Positions 1 to 5,217 of a stretch of 8,586 nucleotides of DNA are shown here, piece after piece. The DNA lies in the NCBI GenBank assembly GCA_947178685.1, contig CAMWZE010000047.1, positions 1-8,586 on the forward strand, read 5' to 3'. How positions within the stretch are numbered: the stretch's first letter is position 1; each line of letters starts with the position of its first letter. The position numbers and the translations under genes were made by a program. The stretch comes from an uncultured Porphyromonadaceae bacterium. GTDB taxonomy: Bacteria; Bacteroidota; Bacteroidia; Bacteroidales; Muribaculaceae. Below the pieces are notes generated by a model. That model was not told the DNA's origin. It was given only the letters and a program-made list of their open reading frames with translations, and ran no database searches.

Positions 1-426
1 GATGTGGAGCGAGCCGCTATTATGCTGGGGAGATGCTACGCGCTTTCGGGGAATGTAGTGACGGGCAACCGTCTCGGTCGCACTATCGGCTTCCCCACTG
101 CCAATATAGACCCCGCGCCCAAGCTTACTGTTCCCGCCAACGGGGTGTATGCCGCCATGGCTGTGCTCCCCGATGGGAAACGCCATAAGGCTGTGGTGAA
201 CATCGGAACCCGACCTACAGTGAGGCGAGGAGACGACCGCACCATCGAGGCTCATATAATAGACTACGATGGAGATCTCTACGGCCACCACGTGACGCTC
301 ATATTCATAAAGCGTCTGCGCGACGAGATGCGGTTTAAATCGATCGATGCGCTGCGCCTCCAGATAGAGAAAGATAAGGAAGCGGCAAACCATATACTTG
401 CCGACAAGATAAAATCCAACCGGTAA
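1..426 (+). CDS. ribF: Bifunctional riboflavin kinase/FAD synthetase, C-terminal part (5' end outside window)
   Basis: Only the last 141 residues are in the window; the frame is open to base 1, so the GTG at base 4 is not taken as a start. The visible part is the riboflavin kinase domain, which phosphorylates riboflavin to FMN using ATP in the cytoplasm. The FAD synthetase (nucleotidyltransferase) half should lie upstream. Seen here: the glycine-rich loop GNRLGRTIGFPTANI with the family PTAN motif (fragment residues 32-35, Mg/ATP binding), the GVYAA and NIGTRPT segments, the likely catalytic Glu in TIEAHI (fragment residue 83), and the conserved tail DGDLYG...RLRDEMRF. The protein ends at a normal place for the family. 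It heads a same-strand gene run that finishes with ribH, another flavin gene. Identification is firm. Confidence 0.95.
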   Translation, partial: DVERAAIMLGRCYALSGNVVTGNRLGRTIGFPTANIDPAPKLTVPANGVYAAMAVLPDGKRHKAVVNIGTRPTVRRGDDRTIEAHIIDYDGDLYGHHVTLIFIKRLRDEMRFKSIDALRLQIEKDKEAANHILADKIKSNR

Positions 427-469
427 CGGTTATAGATAATAAAATCGTATAACACCTGTGGCGCTGCAT

Positions 470-483
470 GGCTGCTTTCAGCC
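470..483 (+). other. Small hairpin in the ribF-upp spacer
   Basis: GGCTG-CTTT-CAGCC can form a perfect 5-bp stem with a 4-base loop, 31 bases before the upp ATG. It is the only structure I see in the 88-base ribF-upp spacer, and no TAnnTTTG-type promoter is visible there. A GGCG at 460-463 could compete for the right arm by pairing with CGCC at 483-486. It could be a weak processing or attenuation element, or chance. No T-run follows, so it is not a typical terminator. Confidence 0.25.
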
Positions 484-514
484 GCCGGAAAGCTCCCCGA
501 TTCCATCTAAAACT

Positions 515-1186
515 ATGAACGATATTGAAATCATCAACTTCGCTACGACTCCAAGTCTCGTGAGCCGTTATATGAGAGAGCTCCGCGACATAAACATCCA
601 GAACGATCCGATGCGTTTCCGCACCAATCTGCAACGAATCGGTGAGATCATGGCCTATGAGATATCGAAGCGCCTTAACTATACTCAGGATAAGGTTCAG
701 ACCCCGCTGGGCTATGCAATGTGTCATGAAATCACCGATAAAATCGTGCTGGCCACAATCCTGCGTGCCGGCATTCCGTTTCACGAGGGTTTCCTCAAAT
801 TCTTCGACAACGCTGAGAATGCTTTCGTGAGCGCCTACCGCCGCTACAAGGAGAAGGGCGATCAGTTTGATGTGCTTGTGGAATATATGGCCACTCCCCG
901 TATAGACGGAAAGACTGTGATATTGATCGACCCGATGCTTGCCACCGGTAGCTCAATGGAGCTCGGCTACCGTGCGCTTCTCAAGAAGGGGACACCGGCA
1001 CGCCTTCACATCGCCTCGGTGATAGCATCGCGTCAAGCTATGGAATACCTGTGCGATGTGCTGCCGAGCGGTATCACCACAATCTGGACAGCATCGATAG
1101 ATCCGGAAATCAACTCCCATAGCTATATTGTGCCCGGCCTGGGAGATGCCGGTGATCTGGCCTATGGTGTAAAAGATGACGAATGA
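515..1186 (+). CDS. upp: Uracil phosphoribosyltransferase
   Basis: Joins uracil and PRPP to give UMP in pyrimidine salvage; cytoplasmic. The protein is 223 residues, close to the usual 205-220. The PRPP-binding motif DPMLATGSS is at residues 139-147, inside VILIDPMLATGSSMELGYRAL. ILRAGIPFHEGF precedes it, and the C-terminal uracil-binding loop GLGDAGDLAYG is near residues 208-218. The family often has GDAGDR followed by a phenylalanine, so the DLAYG ending is slightly different. I chose the ATG at 515; the frame is open back to a GTG at 458, but those 19 extra residues look unlike the family and overlap the hairpin. The stop overlaps the recF start (ATGA), suggesting translational coupling. 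The pairing of a salvage enzyme with recF has no obvious functional logic beyond shared expression. Confidence 0.95.
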   Translation: MNDIEIINFATTPSLVSRYMRELRDINIQNDPMRFRTNLQRIGEIMAYEISKRLNYTQDKVQTPLGYAMCHEITDKIVLATILRAGIPFHEGFLKFFDNAENAFVSAYRRYKEKGDQFDVLVEYMATPRIDGKTVILIDPMLATGSSMELGYRALLKKGTPARLHIASVIASRQAMEYLCDVLPSGITTIWTASIDPEINSHSYIVPGLGDAGDLAYGVKDDE

Positions 1187-2289
1187 TTCTAAAAAACATC
1201 GACATACTCAATTTCAAGAATATCGCCGCCGCGACCCTTGAGTTCTCCCCGGGAGTCAACTGCCTTCTGGGGATGAACGGCATGGGAAAAAGCAATCTTC
1301 TCGAGGCAATCCATTTCCTGAGCATGGCCCGGCCGATGACCTCGCTCACCGACAATGCCCTGGTGAGACACGGCGAGGAGATGCTTATGGTGAAGGGTGA
1401 CTTCCTCTCGGAATGTGCCCTTACCGACACCATAGCCTGCGGTTTCACCAAAGGGAAGGCAAAGACTCTGAAGAGGAACGGGAAGGAATACCAGCGTCTT
1501 TCAGAGCACATAGGACGCTATCCGGTTGTGACGGTCACCCCCGATGACTCCAATATAATAAGGGGGCCGGGGGAGGACCGGCGTCGTCTGATGGACACGG
1601 TGATTTCCCAGGCAAGACCGGAATATCTGGCCACACTCATACGTTATAACAGGGCTTTGGAGAGCCGCAACAAGCTACTCCGTGCCGGAATGAACGATCC
1701 AATTCTTTTCGAGAGCATCGAGACAGGACTGGAGGAGGCCGCTTCATTCATCCATGCATGCCGTAAGGAATGGACCGAGATGCTTGCCCCGAAGGTAGAG
1801 ACATGCTACGCTCGTCTTTCAGGCGACAGGGAATCCACCACATTGGAATATAAGAGCCAGCTCGACACTAAGAGTCTGGCAGAGCTATTTGCCGAGCGTA
1901 GGGGTAAGGACCTTGCCTTAGGTTATACGTCGGCCGGAGTTCATCGGGATGATCTTGACACCGGGCTCAACGGCTACAGCCTGCGCAAGCTCGGCAGCCA
2001 GGGGCAGGTGAAGACATTCACCATAGCCCTTCGTCTCGCCATATTCGATTATCTGAAATCAACCGGCGGCTCAACTCCACTTCTCCTTCTTGACGACATC
2101 TTCGACAAGCTCGACGCCGCACGAGTGGAGAATATAATGCATGAGGTGACAGCCTCCGACACATTCGGGCAGATATTCATAACCGACACCAACCGTAAGC
2201 ATCTGGACGACATAGTGGGGGGGATCGAGGGCCCTTATTCACTCATCCATGTGGCAAACGGGGAATTCTCACCTTTAAGCAGTCGCTGA
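1183..2289 (+). CDS. recF: DNA replication and repair protein RecF
   Basis: RecF is an SMC-like ABC ATPase that works with RecO and RecR to load RecA at single-stranded gaps. Length is 368 residues, normal for the family. The N-terminus (ILKNIDILNFKNI) is the usual RecF opening strand. Walker A is GMNGMGKS at residues 30-37, with N38 and LLEAIHF after it. The ABC signature is LGSQGQ at about 270-275. Walker B is PLLLLDD at 299-305, followed by the D-loop FDKLD at 307-311. All ATPase residues look intact. It begins at an ATG overlapping the upp stop by four bases and ends two bases before the next gene. In many bacteria recF sits with dnaA and dnaN; here it does not, and its companion is a DciA-like gene. 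Confidence 0.95.
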   Translation: MILKNIDILNFKNIAAATLEFSPGVNCLLGMNGMGKSNLLEAIHFLSMARPMTSLTDNALVRHGEEMLMVKGDFLSECALTDTIACGFTKGKAKTLKRNGKEYQRLSEHIGRYPVVTVTPDDSNIIRGPGEDRRRLMDTVISQARPEYLATLIRYNRALESRNKLLRAGMNDPILFESIETGLEEAASFIHACRKEWTEMLAPKVETCYARLSGDRESTTLEYKSQLDTKSLAELFAERRGKDLALGYTSAGVHRDDLDTGLNGYSLRKLGSQGQVKTFTIALRLAIFDYLKSTGGSTPLLLLDDIFDKLDAARVENIMHEVTASDTFGQIFITDTNRKHLDDIVGGIEGPYSLIHVANGEFSPLSSR

Positions 2290-2291
2290 CA

Positions 2292-2600
2292 ATGGAACGT
2301 ATACAAAGCCAGAGCATAGGCGACGTTCTGCGCCTCGCCTTTCAGGACAATTGCATGCAAGACCGTCTTGATGAACGTAAGGCGGTGGAGGCATGGAGTA
2401 TAATCGTAGGGCCCGATCTCGCGGCTCAGTGCATGCGTCCCACGGTAAGAGACGGTGTGATGACCATCGGTGTGCGCAACGCCTCCCTGCGCCATGAACT
2501 CACAATGAACAGGTCGAAGCTATGCCGAGCAATCAATTCACGCCTCGGACGCGTTATAATAGAGGAGATACGTTTCTCCGTTCCAAAACAATATAATTGA
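2292..2600 (+). CDS. DUF721 / DciA-like protein
   Basis: A 102-residue cytoplasmic protein of the DUF721 family. The family pattern is visible: an N-terminal helix (SIGDVLRLAFQDN), then AWSIIVGPDLAAQCMRPTVRDGVMTIGVRNASLRHEL, where W36 and the G-x-x-L/I-A core followed by 'G.l.v.v.n.slrhEL' are typical. DUF721 includes DciA, the ancestral replicative helicase (DnaB) operator or loader found in bacteria that lack DnaC/DnaI. A role in helicase loading is inferred from family membership only. Its start lies two bases after the recF stop, so the two are very likely co-translated, which fits a DNA-replication role. No truncation or oddity is visible. Confidence 0.85.
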   Translation: MERIQSQSIGDVLRLAFQDNCMQDRLDERKAVEAWSIIVGPDLAAQCMRPTVRDGVMTIGVRNASLRHELTMNRSKLCRAINSRLGRVIIEEIRFSVPKQYN

Positions 2601-2602
2601 CT

Positions 2603-3061
2603 ATGGATCCAAATAATCTACCGGATATATCTCTCTTCCGCAGCGTGACCCCGGTGCAGATACGTTTCAACGACGTGGATGTGCTGGGGCATGTGAACAA
2701 CACTGTTTATTTTTCATATTACGACACCGGCAAGGCACGCTATTTCGAGGCGGTGCAAGGCAAAAAGGTGGAATGGAAACATGTTGACACGGTGATTGCC
2801 AATGTAAACTGTGCGTATATGGCTCCAATCTATTTTGAGGAGGATATTGAGGTGCTCACGGCCTGCACTGCAGTCTACGACAAGAGTTTCCGTCTTCTCC
2901 AGGCCATAAGGGAGAAGAGAACGGGACAGATAAAATCAATGTGCGAGACCATCATGGTAAGCTTCGACCCATCCACGGGCCATTCGCGCCCTCTCCCGGA
3001 AGAGTGGAGAAAGATGCTCGACGATTATGAAGGCCATTCACTTAAAAAAGCTAAAGAGTAA
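2603..3061 (+). CDS. Hotdog-fold acyl-CoA thioesterase (4HBT/YbgC-FadM type)
   Basis: A 152-residue protein with a single 4-hydroxybenzoyl-CoA thioesterase-type hotdog domain, predicted to hydrolyse acyl-CoA or acyl-ACP thioesters in the cytoplasm. The active-site helix region reads RFNDVDVLGHVNNTVYFSYY; by comparison with the 4HBT family, D26 is the likely catalytic aspartate and GHVNN (29-33) the conserved turn. The rest (TVIANVNCAYMAPIYFEEDIEV, then ETIMVSFD) matches the strands of the fold. The ATG at 2603 is preferred; an in-frame TTG at 2597 would overlap the upstream stop and add two residues. The ATG starts two bases after the DUF721 stop. The substrate cannot be read from the sequence. 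It is an odd member of a flavin/DNA-repair gene run. Confidence 0.88.
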   Translation: MDPNNLPDISLFRSVTPVQIRFNDVDVLGHVNNTVYFSYYDTGKARYFEAVQGKKVEWKHVDTVIANVNCAYMAPIYFEEDIEVLTACTAVYDKSFRLLQAIREKRTGQIKSMCETIMVSFDPSTGHSRPLPEEWRKMLDDYEGHSLKKAKE

Positions 3062-3076
3062 AAATCACACGATATA

Positions 3077-4027
3077 ATGACACAGATAGACATACCCTTG
3101 ATGACAGAATTGTTCGACAAAGAGTCGAAAGAATTCGCCATCCTAAGCGAGGCTCTTGCCTGCCGCAAGGCAGCCGGAGAGTTATTGGCTGAAGAAAGAT
3201 ACCTCGATGCAATGGAGCGCACAGTGTCGGCACTGCTCGCCATGCGGGAGTTTCCGGCTTACGATAACACTGAGTATCGCGCCCTTCTTGTAGCCCTTCT
3301 TTTCGATCTTTCGGAGATTCACTTCGCTCTCAAGAATTACAAACAGAGTGAGAAGGAACTCGATGTGCTTTTCAAGGTGCTCGACAGTCTGGTTAAGACC
3401 GACGAGAACCGTTTCGGCAAATTCCATATCCTTGCCATGGAGCTGTCCACCCGCATCTTGCGCTCTCGCAAGAAGGCCCTTGACCTCTTGGTGAAGCAGC
3501 AGATTAACGCCGGTGCTCTCTATGAGAAGGTTAATGCCGGAGTGGTGGCTGCCACCGACAAGCTTGTGGATTCACTCCGCAACGTAGGTCAGCTCCTTGC
3601 CTCCACAGGAGATCTGAAGGCATCGTTAAAATTCTATGCAGAGGCTATCAAGTATTCCAAGAAGCGCACCGGACGCGTTACGCGCAAGGAGGTTAAGATG
3701 ACGCTTGAGATGGCAGAGATAATGATGCGTCTCAAGGCCATGCGCCCGCGCGCATTGCGTCTGCTCAATGCCATACTCCCTCATGCCGAGGCTCTCGAGA
3801 CAATAGAGCTTGAACGAGACATCCTTGCCTTGATCGAGGTGATAAACAATGATCAGCAGAATGATTCCGCTTGGAAGACATTCTTGAGAAATGTTTCGTT
3901 GGCGGCCAAATCGAAGTTCTCGAAGAAACCGGCCAAGGAGGCTGAAACTCCTGAAGATTCCAAGGAGGAAGAGGCGACTCAGCCAAAGGAAGAGGTGCCG
4001 GCTTCAGAAGATGAAACAGATAAATAA
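3077..4027 (+). CDS. TPR-repeat protein with charged acidic C-terminal tail
   Basis: 316 residues, with no signal peptide or membrane segment, so probably cytoplasmic. It is almost entirely alpha-helical. TPR-like helix pairs are visible at about residues 25-56 (ALACRKAAGELLAEERYLDA), 68-104 (LLFDLSEIHFALKNYKQSEKEL) and 157-195 (LRNVGQLLASTGDLKASLKF, then YAEAIKYS). The last ~37 residues form a low-complexity tail rich in K, E, P and D that is probably disordered. No enzymatic motif is present, so a scaffold or protein-interaction role is the most that can be inferred. It starts 15 bases after the thioesterase and ends 8 bases before ribH, so it belongs to the same unit. I do not recognise a named gene. 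Confidence 0.8.
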   Translation: MTQIDIPLMTELFDKESKEFAILSEALACRKAAGELLAEERYLDAMERTVSALLAMREFPAYDNTEYRALLVALLFDLSEIHFALKNYKQSEKELDVLFKVLDSLVKTDENRFGKFHILAMELSTRILRSRKKALDLLVKQQINAGALYEKVNAGVVAATDKLVDSLRNVGQLLASTGDLKASLKFYAEAIKYSKKRTGRVTRKEVKMTLEMAEIMMRLKAMRPRALRLLNAILPHAEALETIELERDILALIEVINNDQQNDSAWKTFLRNVSLAAKSKFSKKPAKEAETPEDSKEEEATQPKEEVPASEDETDK

Positions 4028-4035
4028 GAGATAAG

Positions 4036-4542
4036 ATGAGCACCATATTAAATACTAACGGGGCAGAGCTGGAAATCCCGGTACTCAATCCCGAAGTGGC
4101 CGGCAATTTTTATGTGATTACGGCCGACTGGAATCCACGCATCACTCATGCCCTGCGCGACGGAGCTATCGATGTGCTTCTCAAGGCCGGTGTCGACGAG
4201 AAGCGTATCAAGTCGCTTGCAGTCCCGGGCACAGTGGAGCTTGTAAATGCAGCCGCAGTGGCACTTGAGGCCGCCAGGGTCAACGGACATAAGACAGAGG
4301 CTGTGATTGTGATTGGCTGTGTTATCCGGGGCGACACACCCCATTTCGATTATGTGTGCCAGATAGCGGCCCAAGGCACTGCCGAACTGAACGCACGTGG
4401 AGGTGCGCCGGTGGTGTTCGGAGTTCTTACGGTCGACAACGAACAGCAGGCGCTTGACAGAGCCGGTGGCGTTCTTGGCAATAAAGGATCAGAAGCTGCC
4501 GCAGCGGCCGTGACCATGGCCAATTTCCCCCATTTGCTCTAA
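4036..4542 (+). CDS. ribH: 6,7-dimethyl-8-ribityllumazine synthase
   Basis: Condenses 5-amino-6-ribitylaminouracil with 3,4-dihydroxy-2-butanone 4-phosphate to give the direct precursor of riboflavin; family members assemble into pentamers or 60-subunit capsids. 168 residues, normal length. Motifs in order: ADWNPRIT (30-37, ring-stacking aromatic and Asn), VPGTVEL (63-69), GCVIRGDTPHFDYVC (94-108) with the catalytic His at 103, and FGVLTVDNEQQALDRAGG (128-145), where R141 should bind phosphate, then NKGSEAA. The more usual VPGA/S-x-E is VPGTVE here, a mild change. The start is the ATG eight bases after the TPR gene. It is the last gene of the unit and is followed by a strong terminator. The product feeds the same pathway as ribF at the head of the unit. 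Confidence 0.96.
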   Translation: MSTILNTNGAELEIPVLNPEVAGNFYVITADWNPRITHALRDGAIDVLLKAGVDEKRIKSLAVPGTVELVNAAAVALEAARVNGHKTEAVIVIGCVIRGDTPHFDYVCQIAAQGTAELNARGGAPVVFGVLTVDNEQQALDRAGGVLGNKGSEAAAAAVTMANFPHLL

Positions 4543-4589
4543 GAGAGCGATCCCCGCACGAGAGGGAATCTTTTATCAGTATCATATAG

Positions 4590-4633
4590 AAAAAAGCCTA
4601 AGTTTTGATAAAATCAAGATTTAGGCTTTTTTT
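4590..4633 (+). terminator. Intrinsic terminator after ribH
   Basis: A perfect 12-bp stem, AAAAAAGCCTAA (4590-4601) with TTAGGCTTTTTT (4621-4632), closes a loop that contains an inner 5-bp stem (TTGAT-AAA-ATCAA, 4605-4617). The right arm merges into a 7-T run, and the A-run on the left would let it work on the minus strand too. A weaker hairpin at 4549-4570 (GATCCCC/GGGAATC, one C-A mismatch) followed by TTTTAT lies just after the ribH stop and may act as a first terminator. Confidence 0.88.
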
Positions 4634-4666
4634 ACGTTTTTACACTAATATTCACGCAATACCCCG

Positions 4667-4696
4667 CGTTTCTATATCGAAACGACACGGGAAACG
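4667..4696. repeat. CGTTTC/GAAACG repeats at 12-base spacing
   Basis: CGTTTC (4667-4672), GAAACG (4679-4684) and GAAACG (4691-4696) start exactly 12 bases apart. The first two form a perfect palindrome with a 6-base spacer (TATATC), and the third is a direct repeat of the second. The layout resembles a binding site for a dimeric regulator with an extra half-site. No promoter that it would control is obvious, so the function is unassigned. Confidence 0.4.
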
Positions 4697-4825
4697 GGTC
4701 TTTCCGCAACCGGAGTTTCATCTTGATTACTTTACTACTGCAACAAAAATTTTTTAGAAATGTTTTATCAGTCCTTTACTGTCGGCCACCATGCAGGTGA
4801 CCATTTAAGCAACGATATAATGAAC

Positions 4826-4871
4826 CCGACACAGCACGACAATTGTGCAAGCTCAGATTGTGCGATGTCGG
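4826..4871. repeat. Interrupted inverted repeat CCGACA...TGTCGG
   Basis: CCGACA (4826-4831) pairs with TGTCGG (4866-4871). After a symmetric 2x2 mismatch, GCACGA (4834-4839) pairs with TTGTGC (4858-4863, one G-T pair), leaving an 18-base loop. The loop contains a second copy of ATTGTGC (4842-4848 against 4857/4858-4863), so alternative pairing is possible. It could be a folded RNA element or a large operator; no T-run follows directly, so it is not a standard terminator. Confidence 0.4.
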
Positions 4872-4906
4872 AAATTACAGAAAACTTTTTTTCATGACTT
4901 AGATAT

Positions 4907-4924
4907 GTTTTAGGGCCTTAAAAC
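4907..4924. repeat. 18-bp near-palindrome GTTTTA-N6-TAAAAC
   Basis: GTTTTA (4907-4912) and TAAAAC (4919-4924) are perfect inverted copies around GGGCCT, which is itself nearly symmetric. It lies 23 bases before the probable -33 element of the candidate RNA promoter, a suitable place for a regulator site. The regulator is unknown. Confidence 0.4.
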
Positions 4925-4946
4925 TATACCTGACACGAAAAACATA

Positions 4947-4976
4947 ATTGTCTAAATTTTGGGTTATATACATTAG
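4947..4976 (+). promoter_or_regulatory. Possible Bacteroidota promoter for the candidate structured RNA
   Basis: ATTG (4947-4950), 18 bases, then TACATTAG (4969-4976), compared with the Bacteroidota consensus TTTG, 19-21 bases, TAnnTTTG. One base differs in each box and the spacing is one short. Transcription would start near 4982-4985, immediately before the structured region. This is plausible rather than strong. Confidence 0.4.
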
Positions 4977-4982
4977 TAATTT

Positions 4983-5096
4983 CTATCGTCTGTACTTCGG
5001 TAACGGAAGCCGTCGTCACCTGTGCAAAGCAGTGATGGCGGAACCGAAGGCAGCGGGGGAGCCGTTCACCGGGAGGTGAGCGGCTCTCTTTGTTTT
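4983..5096 (+). ncRNA. Candidate structured RNA (sRNA or attenuator leader) ending in a terminator
   Basis: About 114 bases that fold well and are far more G+C-rich than the flanks. CTTCGGT (4995-5001) pairs with ACCGAAG (5043-5049); CTG (4990-4992) with CAG (5051-5053) extends this. Inside, CCGTCGTCAC (5010-5019) pairs over 10 bp with GTGATGGCGG (5032-5041, two G-U pairs), capped by TGC-AAA-GCA. An 8-base internal loop (5002-5009) faces a single A. The terminator at 5057-5096 follows. The terminator arms nearly repeat the arms of the inner stem, so the two hairpins could swap strands. Because pfkA has its own strong promoter downstream, I favour a free small RNA, but a leader that attenuates read-through into pfkA is also possible. 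I could not match it to 6S, SRP, tmRNA or any riboswitch I know. Boundaries are approximate. Confidence 0.5.
5057..5096 (+). terminator. Strong intrinsic terminator upstream of pfkA
   Basis: A 14-bp stem (5057-5070 with 5075-5088, core GAGCCGTTCACC / GGTGAGCGGCTC) has two G-U pairs and a GGGA loop. TTTGTTTT (5089-5096) follows. It would stop transcripts arriving from 4983 or from further upstream, separating pfkA from them. Confidence 0.85.
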
Positions 5097-5123
5097 ATGA
5101 AGACACTTGATATTCGCAACTAC

Positions 5124-5152
5124 TTAGAAAAAGACGCAACAACTTTTTCTAA
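5124..5152. repeat. Perfect 10-bp inverted repeat just upstream of the pfkA promoter
   Basis: TTAGAAAAAG (5124-5133) and CTTTTTCTAA (5143-5152) are exact inverted copies separated by 9 bases. The right arm ends four bases before the pfkA -33 box. That position suits an operator or activator site. It could also form a weak A/T-rich hairpin in RNA, with no T-run after it. The binding factor is unknown. Confidence 0.5.
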
Positions 5153-5156
5153 AACT

Positions 5157-5188
5157 TTTGGCACTTCCCCGACAAAATATTATCTTTG
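5157..5188 (+). promoter_or_regulatory. Consensus Bacteroidota promoter of pfkA
   Basis: TTTG (5157-5160), exactly 20 bases, then TATCTTTG (5181-5188). Both boxes are full matches to the Bacteroidota sigma-ABfr consensus TTTG / TAnnTTTG. Transcription should start around 5193-5196, giving a 5' leader of only about 22-25 bases. The leader is A-rich (AGAAAAGG) before the ATG, with no spaced Shine-Dalgarno site. Confidence 0.8.
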
Positions 5189-5217
5189 TGGCCTAAGTTG
5201 AATGAAATAGAAAAGGT

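Larger units (their letters stand above)
4634..4968. other. Gene-free stretch between the ribH terminator and the candidate RNA promoter
   Basis: No recognisable gene on either strand. It holds several short inverted repeats listed separately (4667-4696, 4826-4871, 4907-4924). There is also one open frame of 45 codons (ATG 4760 to TGA 4897, beginning MFYQSFTVGHHAGDHL) with no ribosome-binding site, no recognisable domain and no convincing promoter; I treat it as unproven. The base composition is more A+T-rich than the genes around it. Confidence 0.5.

Noticed and set aside
458..514. Upstream GTG start for upp adding 19 residues
   Set aside because: The extra residues do not look like the family N-terminus and cover the small hairpin; ATG 515 gives a normal-length protein.
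1110..1511. 133-codon minus-strand open frame across upp/recF
   Set aside because: It lies antisense to two clearly conserved genes, has no recognisable domain, and fits a codon-bias shadow.
2597..2602. TTG start for the thioesterase
   Set aside because: It adds only two residues and overlaps the previous stop; the ATG at 2603 is simpler and keeps the same 2-base spacing seen before the DUF721 gene.
4983..5096. SRP RNA, 6S RNA, c-di-GMP or fluoride riboswitch identity for the structured RNA
   Set aside because: The SRP GGAAGGAAGCA-type apical loop is absent, 6S should be longer with a central bubble, and short matches to GCAAAGC or GATGG motifs do not fit the pairings of those riboswitches.
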